NCBI GenBank assembly: GCA_019637955.1
Contig: JAHBUS010000002.1
Span: 248,001-312,000 of the forward strand
Source: Pseudobdellovibrionaceae bacterium
GTDB taxonomy: Bacteria; Bdellovibrionota; Bdellovibrionia; Bdellovibrionales; Bdellovibrionaceae
Length of the DNA stretch: 64,000 bases
Reading direction: 5' to 3'
Shown here piece by piece: positions 7,659 through 16,742 of this stretch (positions within the stretch are counted from its first letter, which is position 1; each line of letters starts with the position of its first letter). Made by a program: the position numbers and the translations under genes. A model generated the notes under the pieces. It saw only the letters and a program-made list of their open reading frames with translations. It did no database searches and was not told the origin of the DNA.

Positions 7659-8921
7659 TTAACGAGTTCCGGGCCCTTGATTGGGAGTGTTGGGAGCATT
7701 CGGCGCATTGGGTGCGTTGGGAGGATTGGGCTGCACGGGCGAGCCGATGTCTTTTCCTTTGGCGACCTCTTCGGCGGCGGACTGCACGGTACAACGAGCG
7801 ACGCGAAGGTTCACGTACTTGGCCAAGTCTTCGAGCAGTTTGAGCTCGCCCGCTTGTTCCGACGTGAGCGTGGCTTGTGACCGGCACAGGTTGATATTCT
7901 TCGGCGTGATCGGCGTCGCGGCCGGCGTTCCCGTCGTGGGATTAGGGACCGAGGCGCAGGTCATGAAATTTTCGTTGTCGAATTCGATCTTCGCCAAATC
8001 GCGGTTGTTTTTCGCATCGGTGGCTTTGAACGACTTGGCCTTTCCTTCAGGAGTGAAGGTGACTTCCACGTTGATGGGCTCACCCGTTTCTTTGACTTTG
8101 ACGGTCGCGCGGTAGAAACGCTCTTTGCCGTCATTGTTGTCGGGGCAGGACATCTCACGTTGAATTTCAAATTTTCCGAGGACGTTGGTTTTATCCGAGG
8201 AGATGACCTTTTCGATGGCGTCCAAACGGGGCGCATCCTTGTTCATGGCTTCTTTGCGGCTGGCTTCCCATTCCTTACAAACGCCCATGCGGGTCATGTT
8301 AAATCCGGTCCAGGCAAAGACCTGATCGCAAAGCACGGTCGAGAACATATTGATCGCCGTCGTCACGCCGGCCGTGAGCACCGCCACGATGATGAGCGTG
8401 ACGGGCTCGATCGCCTCCGCGCGGGGGACCATCTGGTTGTAAACCCACTCACTCTTCTTCCAAGGATAGTTGCGCTTGAGGACTTCGAGCTGAGTCTTGA
8501 GCGGCGTGCGGGGATCGTAAGTCCAAAGGCGCCCGTTCACGCGGAATTGATTTTTCAAAACGTTCACGACTTCAACCGTCACGGACTCTTGCGCATCTTT
8601 TAAGATGAAGGTGCGTCCGTTCTGCGTGATCCGTGGAAGTTGGCGCAGGCCTTGAGTCATCTGTTTGTACGTTTTTTGATCTTCTTTGGAGAGTCGCGGA
8701 AGCACGATGTCGGCATAGCGTTCGGGGGTGCCTGCGACTTGGTATTCGAGCACCGCGTATCGAAGGGCGGCTTCGCCCGAGATGCGCTCCACCTCTTCGC
8801 GCGTGTACGTCACGTCTTTCTTTTGCTTCGGCTCGGACTTGCTCCAAGCAAGCGAGGGAGCGGCGGCCACGGAGATCGATAACAACCATGACAAAGCAGT
8901 GCGGACGAAGACATTTTTCAT
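7659..8921 (-). CDS. Secreted protein of unknown function with Pro-Asn-Ala C-terminal repeat
   Basis: This 420-residue precursor starts with a signal peptide (VRTALSWLLSISVAAAPSLAWS). The middle holds a hydrophobic stretch (PVTLIIVAVLTAGVTTAINMF) that could be a membrane segment or amphipathic helix. Several Cys follow (LCDQVF, GVCKEW, MSCPDN, MTCASV, LCRSQ, RCTVQ), suggesting disulfides outside the cytoplasm. The last residues form a short PNAPNAPNAPN repeat ending in GPGTR. I recognise no family. It is followed by a hairpin and stands alone between the thioredoxin-like gene and pcnB. A cell-envelope role is an inference from the signal peptide only. Confidence 0.65.
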   Translation of the reverse strand: MKNVFVRTALSWLLSISVAAAPSLAWSKSEPKQKKDVTYTREEVERISGEAALRYAVLEYQVAGTPERYADIVLPRLSKEDQKTYKQMTQGLRQLPRITQNGRTFILKDAQESVTVEVVNVLKNQFRVNGRLWTYDPRTPLKTQLEVLKRNYPWKKSEWVYNQMVPRAEAIEPVTLIIVAVLTAGVTTAINMFSTVLCDQVFAWTGFNMTRMGVCKEWEASRKEAMNKDAPRLDAIEKVISSDKTNVLGKFEIQREMSCPDNNDGKERFYRATVKVKETGEPINVEVTFTPEGKAKSFKATDAKNNRDLAKIEFDNENFMTCASVPNPTTGTPAATPITPKNINLCRSQATLTSEQAGELKLLEDLAKYVNLRVARCTVQSAAEEVAKGKDIGSPVQPNPPNAPNAPNAPNTPNQGPGTR

Positions 8922-8977
8922 GCCTTTTCAATCGGCGTTTTCAGAGCAAAACTAAAGGGTTAAGGGCCGCGCCCTGG

Positions 8978-10153
8978 CTATTGGTCGAGCTGCCCCGACG
9001 GGTGGTCCCGCTGGAAGAGCTTTTCGTGCCAGAACCAGTACTCGCTCGGCGCCAGCTCATGCTCAAACGTCGCCAGACGGAAGGCCAGGGGGAGAGAGGG
9101 CTGGCTCAAGAAGGCGGACTGACGGCGGCTGCCGCGCTTTTTGAACGAGTCGATGGAGTGGAGCTTTTCTTTGGTTTCAAAGGCGTAGAGGATCTCGGTG
9201 GCTTCGGCTTTGAACAGACCGACCTCATCGCGGAAGAACTGATCCCGGCGTCGTTCAAAATCCGGCAGTCCTTCCGACGCTTTTTCAAACGCGAGGACCA
9301 GCGGCAGGTAAAGTTCGACGGTCAAATCCTTGTTCCACACCAGCTCGTCCATCCGGTCGAGATAGTTCATAAAAATCTCGAGGCGCTCGGGATCTTCAAA
9401 GATCGGCACGAGCGTCGGAAAGCAGGTGTGCACCAAGCCCAAGTCCCACATCTCGAAAAACGCGCGCGAGGGCTCGCTCAAACGCAAAAGCTTCAAAAAC
9501 TCTTCGCGGCGGCGGGGCAAAATCGCGGCGCCCACTTCGGCCGTGTGCTTGGTGATCGCGTCGCGCAGCGAGGACTCGATGCGGAAACCGAGCTTGTGCG
9601 CGAAACGGATCGCGCGCAGCGAGCGGATGGGATCTTCAACGATGCGGGCTGCGGGATCGCCGATCATGCGCAAAGTCTGAGACTTGATATCGGTCATCGC
9701 ATTGGCGAAATCGATCAGCTCCTCGCTCACGGGGTCGTAGAAGAGGGCGTTGATCGTGAAATCCCGGCGGAGCGCGTCCTCTTCGGGAGTGCCAAAAAAG
9801 TTGTCGCCCGAGGGCGCGGGCGCGTCGGTATTTTCGGTCGACTCGACGAAATCTTCGGGGCGGCTGGCTCGGCGGAAGGTGGCCACTTCAAATTGATCGA
9901 GGCCGCGTTTGACGAGAACCAAGCGGAACCGGCGGCCGATGACGTAACTGCCAGGAACGTTCTTTTTCACTTCGTTCGGGAGCGCCGAGGTGGCGATGTC
10001 AAAATCTTTGGGATGAATGCCGACCAGCAGATCGCGCACGCAGCCACCGACCAAATAGGCTTTAAAGCCGCGGTTTTGGAGTCTCTTGACGATGTCTTTG
10101 GCGCGGTCGTCGATCCAGCTTGCGTGGAGGGCGGGTTTCGATTTAACTTGCAT
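8978..10153 (-). CDS. pcnB: Poly(A) polymerase I
   Basis: This enzyme adds 3' poly(A) tails to RNA and so promotes decay. The 391-residue protein belongs to the class II nucleotidyltransferases: LVGGCVRDLL holds the GG motif, and DFDIAT gives the catalytic Asp pair (Asp50, Asp52). RRDFTINALFYD and DPIRSLRAIRFAHKLGF are family motifs. The stretch VIGRRFRLVLV matches the signature separating bacterial poly(A) polymerases from CCA-adding enzymes, which favours PcnB. The ATG lies only ten bases from the divergent ATG of the hydrolase gene, so the two promoters must lie within each other's coding ends. A CCA-adding role is the alternative. Confidence 0.85.
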   Translation of the reverse strand: MQVKSKPALHASWIDDRAKDIVKRLQNRGFKAYLVGGCVRDLLVGIHPKDFDIATSALPNEVKKNVPGSYVIGRRFRLVLVKRGLDQFEVATFRRASRPEDFVESTENTDAPAPSGDNFFGTPEEDALRRDFTINALFYDPVSEELIDFANAMTDIKSQTLRMIGDPAARIVEDPIRSLRAIRFAHKLGFRIESSLRDAITKHTAEVGAAILPRRREEFLKLLRLSEPSRAFFEMWDLGLVHTCFPTLVPIFEDPERLEIFMNYLDRMDELVWNKDLTVELYLPLVLAFEKASEGLPDFERRRDQFFRDEVGLFKAEATEILYAFETKEKLHSIDSFKKRGSRRQSAFLSQPSLPLAFRLATFEHELAPSEYWFWHEKLFQRDHPSGQLDQ

Positions 10154-10163
10154 CGGCCTGGTT

Positions 10164-11015
10164 ATGTCATCCTATCTTGAGCAGTTCAATTATCAATTCA
10201 TGCGTCCCGCCGGAAAACCGGTGTCCGATGAGGACAGGGGCAACCCCGCTTTGCGCCGTTTCGTGTTCTTGCACGGCCTTTTGGGCTATGGCCTGAACTG
10301 GCGCCGGATCGCCACGGGACTTGAACAGGATGACATTGCTTTCGTCTTTGATCAAAGGGGACATGGCAAATCCTTTAAGCCGCTCACGGGTTACGCACCC
10401 GAGGATTACGCCGACGATCTTGAGCTCATCATGCAAGAGATCGGCTGGGACTCGTTTATTCTGGTCGGGCACTCCATGGGCGGGCGCAACGCTTTGATGT
10501 ACGCCAGCAAGTTCCCCGCACGGGTCGAGAAGCTCGTCATTGAGGACATTGGTCCGGAAGCGAAGCCCCAGGCTGTCGATTACTACAAGGCGCTTTTGAA
10601 CGCGGCGCCAACGCCCTTTCCGACCAAGCTCGCGGCCAAAGAATTCTTTCTCAATGAGTTTCCGAAGATGGGCTTTGCGCGCGGCAATGCCGAGACGCTG
10701 GGTCAGTATTTGTACTCGAACATCATCGACACGCCCGACGGCAAAGCCGACTGGCGCTTTTCGAAAGAGGCGATGTTTTTGAGCGTGACCCAAGGCCGCG
10801 AAGAGGATCATTGGGCGGAGCTCAAAGCGCTTTCGATGCCGACGCTCGTGATCCGCGGAGCCAACTCGAGCGAATTGACTCAAGGCATCTACGAGCAGAT
10901 GCTCACATCAAACTCTCACATCGAGGGTGTGGTCATTCCTAACGCAGGGCACTGGGTGCACTCAGACCAACCTGAAGCCTTCTTAAAAACCCTGCTCGAC
11001 TTCGCTCGCGCCTGA
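10164..11015 (+). CDS. Alpha/beta hydrolase
   Basis: This is a 283-residue cytoplasmic alpha/beta-fold hydrolase resembling the YbfF-type esterases. The oxyanion motif is LHGLLGYGLNW. The nucleophile elbow is GHSMGG with Ser104. The catalytic His is His263 in NAGHWVHSDQP. The Asp member of the triad is probably in the VIRGANSSELT region or just before it. I chose the ATG at 10164. A longer in-frame start at 10086 would run into the divergent pcnB gene. The substrate is unknown; esters or thioesters are likely from the family. Confidence 0.8.
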   Translation: MSSYLEQFNYQFMRPAGKPVSDEDRGNPALRRFVFLHGLLGYGLNWRRIATGLEQDDIAFVFDQRGHGKSFKPLTGYAPEDYADDLELIMQEIGWDSFILVGHSMGGRNALMYASKFPARVEKLVIEDIGPEAKPQAVDYYKALLNAAPTPFPTKLAAKEFFLNEFPKMGFARGNAETLGQYLYSNIIDTPDGKADWRFSKEAMFLSVTQGREEDHWAELKALSMPTLVIRGANSSELTQGIYEQMLTSNSHIEGVVIPNAGHWVHSDQPEAFLKTLLDFARA

Positions 11016-11046
11016 GGGTACCTACGCTCTCAAGAATCGTGACTTT

Positions 11047-11071
11047 CGCTAAAGCCTTTCGTAGCTTAGCG
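11047..11071 (+). promoter_or_regulatory. Hairpin in the 5' leader of the DEAD-box helicase gene
   Basis: Arms CGCTAA-A-GC and GC-TTAGCG (one bulged A) with an eight-base loop lie 18 bases before the TTG start, just ahead of the GAGG ribosome-binding site. Such leader structures can regulate cold-induced helicases. That role is inference here. Confidence 0.35.
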
Positions 11072-11088
11072 CTTTTGAGGATACCACT

Positions 11089-12909
11089 TTGAAATTTGCA
11101 GAACTTCGTTTCGACTCCACTCTCCAAGCCGCCATCGATAAAATGGGTTACGCCGAGGCGACCCCGATCCAGGCTCAAGCCATGCCCCTCGTTCTTGAAA
11201 AGAAAGACGTTTCGGGTCTGGCACAAACCGGAACCGGCAAAACCGCCGCGTTCGTTCTTCCTTTGATGGAACGGATTCTCCGCTCGCGCCCCTTGCCCGA
11301 GACGGCGACCGAAGAAGAAAAAGAGTTGGCCGCCGCCCGCGGTTTTGCGGACTGGCGCAGTCAAAATTTTATTCTTGTTTTGGTTCCCACGCGTGAACTC
11401 GCCGAACAGGTTTACGAGAACGTGGTGAAGTACGGAGAATTCGCCGGCCTTCGCGGCGTTTCGATCTACGGCGGCACCGGCTACGACAAACAAAAAGAAG
11501 CCATCCAGCAAGGCGTGGAGTTCGTCGTTGCGACTCCGGGCCGTTTGATCGATCTGTACAAAGAGCACCACGTTGATCTCAAGCAAGTCCGCGCCATCGT
11601 CTTTGACGAAGCGGACCGCATGTTCGACATGGGCTTTAAAGACGACATGAAGTACATCCTTCAGCGTGTGCCTCGCGAGCGTCAGTTTTTGGTATTCAGC
11701 GCGACTTTGAACTTCGACGTTTTGAACACGGCTTATCAGTTCGGCGCGGAGCCGATCGAAATCAACATCAGCAAAGACCAAGCAAAAGCCGAGAACGTGA
11801 AAGATGAAATCTATCACGTCGGCCAAGACGAAAAGCCCATGCATTTGCTGTCGATGGTGAAAAAACACAATCCCAAGCAGCTCATCGTCTTTTCGAATTT
11901 CAAAATGAACGTCGAGAAAATCGCGGCGTTCCTGACGTCGAATGGCTTTCCGGCGATGGCGATTTCAAGTCTGCTCTCGCAGGCTCAGCGCAACCGCGTG
12001 ATCGAGCAATTTAAATCCGAGAACGATCACAACATCATGGTGGCGACGGATGTCGCCGCTCGCGGCTTGGACATCAAAGGCGTGGACATGGTGATCAACT
12101 ATGAACTCCCGCAAGATGCCGAGAGCTACGTTCACCGCATCGGCCGGACCGGCCGCGCGGGCACCGAAGGCAAAGCGCTCTCGCTCGTGAGTGACCGCGA
12201 TGTCGATTCGCTCAAGCGCATCGAAGACTACCTCAAACACAAAGTCGAAATGGCTTGGTTTGACGAAGCTGACCTCATCAAAGATTTCAAACCGTTCCCG
12301 CGCGATTCCTACGGGCGACGTGATGGTCCCCGCGAGGGCGGCCGTTTCGAAGGCCGTGGCGAAGGTGGTCCTGGCCGCGAAGGTCCCCGCCGCGAAGGTG
12401 GTGGCGGTCGTGGTCCCCGTCGTGACGGAGATCGTGGTCCGCGCCGTGAGGGCCCCCGACGAGACGGACCGGGCCGCGATGGTGATCGTGGCCGCGGACC
12501 CCGCCGCGAGGGCGAGGGTGGTGAACACCGCCGCGCCGACAACCGCGGACCTCGTCCTGAAGGCCAACAGGGTCAACCCGGCCGCGAAGGTGGACGTGGT
12601 CCCCGTCGCGAGGGCGGCGGCCCCCGCGAGGGTGACAACCGTGGACCTCGCCGCGAAGGCGGTCCCCGTGATGGCAACCGCGGTCCCCGCCGCGAGGGCG
12701 ACAATCGTGGTCCGCGCCGTGAGGGCGGCAACCGCGAGGGTCAGCCACAACACCGCAATGGCCAAAGCCGGCCGCACTTGCACGCCAAGAACCGTTCAGG
12801 CGCGCCCAAGACCGCAAAACAGCAATCCGTGGGACAAAAAGTTTCGGGATTCTTTAAAAAGCTGTTTGGTGGGGGCTCGACGTCGGCTGGGCCCAAGAAA
12901 AATTCTTAA
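11089..12909 (+). CDS. DEAD-box RNA helicase with long GPRREG-repeat tail (RhlE-like)
   Basis: This ATP-dependent RNA helicase probably acts in ribosome assembly, cold adaptation or RNA decay. The 606-residue protein shows the Q motif (ATPIQAQAM), Walker A AQTGTGKT (45-52), PTRELA, TPGRLID, DEAD (173-176), SAT, VATDVAARGLDI and HRIGRTGRAG. From about residue 405 to 565 the sequence becomes a low-complexity basic tail with about nine GPRR[E/D]G copies and related GR units, then ends in SGFFKKLFGG. Such RG-rich tails bind RNA and can drive condensates. It starts with TTG, supported by GAGG eight bases upstream. The last 56 bases overlap the convergent gene on the minus strand. Confidence 0.9.
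   Translation: MKFAELRFDSTLQAAIDKMGYAEATPIQAQAMPLVLEKKDVSGLAQTGTGKTAAFVLPLMERILRSRPLPETATEEEKELAAARGFADWRSQNFILVLVPTRELAEQVYENVVKYGEFAGLRGVSIYGGTGYDKQKEAIQQGVEFVVATPGRLIDLYKEHHVDLKQVRAIVFDEADRMFDMGFKDDMKYILQRVPRERQFLVFSATLNFDVLNTAYQFGAEPIEINISKDQAKAENVKDEIYHVGQDEKPMHLLSMVKKHNPKQLIVFSNFKMNVEKIAAFLTSNGFPAMAISSLLSQAQRNRVIEQFKSENDHNIMVATDVAARGLDIKGVDMVINYELPQDAESYVHRIGRTGRAGTEGKALSLVSDRDVDSLKRIEDYLKHKVEMAWFDEADLIKDFKPFPRDSYGRRDGPREGGRFEGRGEGGPGREGPRREGGGGRGPRRDGDRGPRREGPRRDGPGRDGDRGRGPRREGEGGEHRRADNRGPRPEGQQGQPGREGGRGPRREGGGPREGDNRGPRREGGPRDGNRGPRREGDNRGPRREGGNREGQPQHRNGQSRPHLHAKNRSGAPKTAKQQSVGQKVSGFFKKLFGGGSTSAGPKKNS
12310..12750 (+). repeat. In-gene tandem-like GPRREG repeat
   Basis: The coding DNA for the helicase tail is built of degenerate 18-27 base units encoding GPRREG, GDNR and GGPR blocks, rich in CGC/GGT codons. 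It opens long false frames on the other strand. Such repeats vary in copy number between strains. Confidence 0.7.
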
Positions 12910-13444
12910 TCAGTTGGTTGCACTGACCAATTGATTTTTCGAAGGTGGCCTGTTCGTCCGAGCAGGTCACGATCACGACCGATTTCTTACGCATGAACAC
13001 CGCTTGGCGGAGTTGTAATTTCTTCTTCGGCTGGATGATGTCGATGACGATCCCGCGTTGGCCATTCTGCGCGAACAGGCGGGATCCCATCACGTCCATG
13101 CCCAGGGCGCTGTAGTCGCGTGTCCAGCGCTTGGCGTACGCTTCGAGACTCATCTCGGCTTTGAGGAAGTCGGTCTTCAGATGGGCTTGGGCGGTGGGAA
13201 TTTGCGCGTTCGAAAAACGCCATGAGCTGTCGTCTTCTCCGCGGCTCAGGGATTGATCCTGGTGGATCTGCCACGAAGTCCCTTTCAGCCCCAACTCGAA
13301 TCCTTTGCGCGCCAAAAACAGATTTTTTTCACTCGAGGTCAATGGCGACGCCCCGATGCCGGGGTGGGGAGACGCATAAGCAGTTGAAATCAAAAAGCTT
13401 ATGGCGAACAGCAGTTTGGTATAACTAAAAACTTGCTCTGGCAT
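12854..13444 (-). CDS. Secreted protein of unknown function
   Basis: This 196-residue precursor has a signal peptide (YTKLLFAISFLISTAYA). The mature part begins SPHPGIGASPLTSSEKNLFLARKGFELGLKGTSW and ends with a segment RKKSVVIVTCSDEQATFEKSIGQCNQLIKNF containing two Cys. This layout resembles small periplasmic or lipoprotein-like proteins common in Bdellovibrio-type genomes, but I cannot assign a family. The 3' end overlaps the helicase gene by 56 bases in convergent orientation, so the two transcripts would be complementary at their ends. Confidence 0.65.
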   Translation of the reverse strand: MPEQVFSYTKLLFAISFLISTAYASPHPGIGASPLTSSEKNLFLARKGFELGLKGTSWQIHQDQSLSRGEDDSSWRFSNAQIPTAQAHLKTDFLKAEMSLEAYAKRWTRDYSALGMDVMGSRLFAQNGQRGIVIDIIQPKKKLQLRQAVFMRKKSVVIVTCSDEQATFEKSIGQCNQLIKNFSWAQPTSSPHQTAF

Positions 13445-13523
13445 ACGCTCTTTTCATTTTACTTTCGGGGGCTCACCCCACTAAGTTCCCCCTCGGTTGA
13501 CAACTCTGGGAGGGGCTGAATCC

Positions 13524-16500
13524 ATGGTAACTCTTTTTCGAATTCAGACACAAGGTCTCTTGCTGCTGACGGCATTGGTTCTGGGCCTCACCGCCTGCGA
13601 ATCTAAGAAGAACGACACCGTTTTGAACGCCGCCGGTGAAGAGATTTTTTCGAACCGTCCGGTTGCGTTTAAAAACTTCTTCGCTGTCGTGAAGCTGAAA
13701 AAGGCGCCCCTGTTCGAGACCGCCGAAGTTAAAAACGGCAAGGCGATCGTGACGCCCGACCAGGTCAAAGCCATTGACGAAGAACAAGCGGCGTTCCTGG
13801 CCGAAGTCGCCAAGATCTCCAGCGAGATCAAGATCGTCTATAAGTACCGCTTCGTCTTGAACGGCTTCGCGCTCACGGGCCCCACCTCGGCCCTCGAGAA
13901 GCTCAAGTCCATCGTGCTTGTCGCGAGCGTTGAGACGGACGGCGGCTTCAAACGCCCGCTCCCGATGTCGACTCAGACCGCGGTGGCGCAAGCCAACACT
14001 TGGAAAGAGCGCAACTCGGCCAAATTCATCGGCGCCGAGAACCTCCACGCCCGTTCGATTAAAAACGCCCGCGGCGAAATGGTTCCCTTGAACGGGACTG
14101 GCATGTCCGTGGCGGTTTTGGATACTGGTATCGACTACACGCACGCGATGCTCGGTGGTTCGGGTTCGGCGGATGAATACAAATCCATCGATCCCTCGAA
14201 GCCCTCGTCGGCCTTCCCGAATAAAAAAGTGGTCGGCGGGATCGATCTCGTCGGAACCGACTACAATGCGGCTTCGATCGATTTCGCGAAACACATTCCC
14301 CAGCCTGACGGCAACCCTCTCGACGAAGGCGGCCACGGTTCGCACGTCGCGGGCTCGATCGCCGGCGTGGGTGATGGCGTTGACACGTACTCGGGCGTGG
14401 CTCCCGGCGCGGATCTCTACGCGGTGAAAGTGTTCGGCGCCAACGGTTCGACCAGTGACTCGGTTGTGATCGCGGGCCTTGAGTACTCGGCCGATCCCAA
14501 CGGCGACGGCAGCAATGATGATCAAATCGACGTCGTGAACATGTCGCTTGGCAGCTCGTTCGGAAACGCGAAAATCTTGTACAACGAAGCGATCGGCAAC
14601 TTGAGCCGCGGCGGCACGGTCGTCGTGGCGTCGGCCGGTAACGAAGGCAACGTCGACTACATCACGGGCGCGCCCGCGATTTCGGACGAGGCCATTTCGG
14701 TGGCCGCGTCGGTCGACAATACCGATCACAACTGGCAGGTGCGCGCGGTGAAGTTCATTCTTCCCACGCTCGGCCCCCAGCTCGCCGAAGCGGTCGAGGC
14801 GGCGATCACCAAGTCGATCAACGAAGCCGGCCCCGTCAAAGGTGCGCTTGTTTACGCGGGTCTCGGTGACAAAGACTTCTCGGACGACCTTAAAGCTCAA
14901 CTCAAAGGCCGTGTCGCGTTCATGGATCGCGGCGTGGTGGCGTTCTCGGAAAAAATCCGCCGGGCTCAAGAAGCCGGTGCGATCGGCGTCGTGGTCGCGA
15001 ACAATGCTCCCGGAGCGGCGTTCACGATGGGCGGCGACGGCAAATACGATATTCCGGCGATCATGGTGACCCAAGAGATGGGCGCGACGCTGAAGGCGGA
15101 ACTCGCCAAAGGCGAAGTCGTGATCGAATTCATGACCAGCGAAATGATTCTGAAGCCCGAGTTGATCGACACGATCACCGACTTCTCGTCCAAAGGCCCT
15201 CGTTCCGAAGATTCGATGATCAAACCCGAGATTTCGTCTCCGGGGAGCAACATCATCTCGGCCGAAATGGGCGGCGGACGCAAAGGCGTGAAAATGTCGG
15301 GGACTTCGATGGCGGGCCCTCACGTGGCCGGCGCGATGGCTCTCTTGAAACAAGCGCACCCGAATCTTTCGGCGAGCGATCTCAAAGCGTTGCTCCTGAA
15401 TCGCGCGAAAACCATCACCGACGCTCAGAAGAACGTGTACCCCATCAGCCGTCAAGGTTCGGGCCGCGTGCAGATCGACGAGTCGGTCGACGCGAAAACG
15501 GTGATCCAACCCTCGACACTCTCGCTCGGCGAAGTGGCGATCGAGACCCGCAAGACCATGAAACGCACGATCACCGTGCGCAACATCTCGCAAGACGCCT
15601 TGGACCTCACCGTTTCGCTCGTGAAGCGCGGTGAAGGCCTGGCTCTGCGCTCGGTTCCGGCTTTGAAGCTGGCGGCGGGCGAAGAGAAGTCCGTCACGCT
15701 TAGCATGCTTCTGGATGCTTCGGGCATGAAAGACGAGCTCGTGCGCGAGATGGACGGCTGGGTGATCTTGAGCGAAGGACAAAAAGAAATCGCACGCGTT
15801 CCTGTTTTGGCGGTGGCCCGTAAAGTTTCGAGCATTCAAGCTTCAAGCCTCGTCGTTGAGTCGGGGCGCGCGGATGCGGCCGGTTCGGCGGCTTCGGTGA
15901 CCCTGACCAACTCGGGCAAGAACGCCGGCGATGCTTTGCTTTTCAATCTGCTCGCGAACGACACGCGTAAGAGCGATCCCCACCACGACCGCTTCGCCAG
16001 CAAGGGCTGCGATCTTCAAAGCGTCGGCTACCGCATCATCGAGAAGGTGATTGACGGTCAAAAAACCAAGGTTCTGCAAATCGCGGCCAAGGTTTACGAG
16101 CCTCTCACGCAGTGGAACATGTGCGAACTCACGGTTTTGATCGACAGCAATGGCGATCAAGAGCCCGAGCAAGAGTTGGCCGCGATCTCCTTGGGGAACG
16201 TGCCTGGACTGTCGACGCCGCAAACCGAGCGTCAGTTCGCCAGCGTCTTGTTCGACGCCGCGAAAGTGCGTGAGCTGCGCCGCAAGTTCGAAGCCGATTC
16301 GGCCACCTCGACCGAAAAAGTCGAAGAGAATTACTCCACCGCGGTTCTGGGCGCTCAGCCTTTGAAGCCGATCGACCACTCGACGATCATGATCGTTGAG
16401 GCCGACGTGTCACTGCTCGCACGCCGCCCGACGGGCGAACTGGCGATCAAAGTGGCGACGCAAGAGTTTTCGGGGTCTTCGGTTGAGTCCGATGACTTCT

Positions 16501-16742
16501 TAGGAAACAGCGCGCTCAATTGGCTGCCGCTTTCGGTGAATGAGGCCGCGCAATCGTATGCGGCTCTTCCCGAAAAAGTGACGGTCAAAGCGGGCGAGAC
16601 CGTGGTTGTCGATTTCGAAAAGGGTTACGCTCAACAGCCTTTGATGGTGCTTCTGCCGAACAACCTCACGGTGTTCTCGGACGTTCTCGAAGACTCGCAG
16701 CAGATTTTGCTGACGCCTAAGTTTGAGGAGCCCCAGCCGTAA
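13524..16742 (+). CDS. Lipoprotein subtilisin-like serine protease (S8) with PA domain
   Basis: This is a 1072-residue secreted protease. The lipobox LGLTAC places Cys25 as the lipidated N-terminus. A propeptide-like region (about 40-130) precedes the S8 catalytic domain: Asp200 in VLDTGIDYTH, His271 in GGHGSHVAGS and Ser595 in MSGTSMAGPHVAG. Between His and Ser, GALVYAGLGDKD through GAIGVVVANNAPG is a protease-associated (PA) insertion. The last 400 residues are beta-rich, Fn3-like. The start at 13524 is supported by GGGAGGGG nine bases before. The 3' end overlaps the convergent gene by 26 bases. A surface protease would fit a predatory lifestyle, which is inference. Confidence 0.88.
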   Translation: MVTLFRIQTQGLLLLTALVLGLTACESKKNDTVLNAAGEEIFSNRPVAFKNFFAVVKLKKAPLFETAEVKNGKAIVTPDQVKAIDEEQAAFLAEVAKISSEIKIVYKYRFVLNGFALTGPTSALEKLKSIVLVASVETDGGFKRPLPMSTQTAVAQANTWKERNSAKFIGAENLHARSIKNARGEMVPLNGTGMSVAVLDTGIDYTHAMLGGSGSADEYKSIDPSKPSSAFPNKKVVGGIDLVGTDYNAASIDFAKHIPQPDGNPLDEGGHGSHVAGSIAGVGDGVDTYSGVAPGADLYAVKVFGANGSTSDSVVIAGLEYSADPNGDGSNDDQIDVVNMSLGSSFGNAKILYNEAIGNLSRGGTVVVASAGNEGNVDYITGAPAISDEAISVAASVDNTDHNWQVRAVKFILPTLGPQLAEAVEAAITKSINEAGPVKGALVYAGLGDKDFSDDLKAQLKGRVAFMDRGVVAFSEKIRRAQEAGAIGVVVANNAPGAAFTMGGDGKYDIPAIMVTQEMGATLKAELAKGEVVIEFMTSEMILKPELIDTITDFSSKGPRSEDSMIKPEISSPGSNIISAEMGGGRKGVKMSGTSMAGPHVAGAMALLKQAHPNLSASDLKALLLNRAKTITDAQKNVYPISRQGSGRVQIDESVDAKTVIQPSTLSLGEVAIETRKTMKRTITVRNISQDALDLTVSLVKRGEGLALRSVPALKLAAGEEKSVTLSMLLDASGMKDELVREMDGWVILSEGQKEIARVPVLAVARKVSSIQASSLVVESGRADAAGSAASVTLTNSGKNAGDALLFNLLANDTRKSDPHHDRFASKGCDLQSVGYRIIEKVIDGQKTKVLQIAAKVYEPLTQWNMCELTVLIDSNGDQEPEQELAAISLGNVPGLSTPQTERQFASVLFDAAKVRELRRKFEADSATSTEKVEENYSTAVLGAQPLKPIDHSTIMIVEADVSLLARRPTGELAIKVATQEFSGSSVESDDFLGNSALNWLPLSVNEAAQSYAALPEKVTVKAGETVVVDFEKGYAQQPLMVLLPNNLTVFSDVLEDSQQILLTPKFEEPQP

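Noticed and set aside
7685-7740. PNAPNAPN repeat considered as a mobile or regulatory repeat
   Set aside because: It is a short in-frame coding repeat at the end of a secreted protein, with no copies elsewhere in the window.
8633-10180. A 515-codon open frame on the plus strand opposite pcnB
   Set aside because: It runs across pcnB and part of the next gene and has no coherent motifs, while pcnB on the minus strand has every family motif.
12310-12750. Repeat block considered as a CRISPR array or intergenic tandem repeat
   Set aside because: The units are uneven, have no constant repeat and unique spacers, and keep the helicase frame open.
11965-12783. Long Ala/Thr-rich open frame opposite the helicase tail
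   Set aside because: It is produced by the GPRREG repeat read backwards. Helicase motifs on the plus strand settle the coding strand.
13497-13525. TTGACA at 13497 considered as a -35 box for the subtilase
   Set aside because: The matching -10 position would fall on the start codon region, so it cannot drive this gene's message with its ribosome-binding site.
13473-15839. A 788-codon open frame on the minus strand opposite the subtilase
   Set aside because: It is a by-product of GC-rich codon use. The plus-strand frame has a signal peptide, a full Ser/His/Asp triad and a ribosome-binding site; the minus frame has no recognisable domain.
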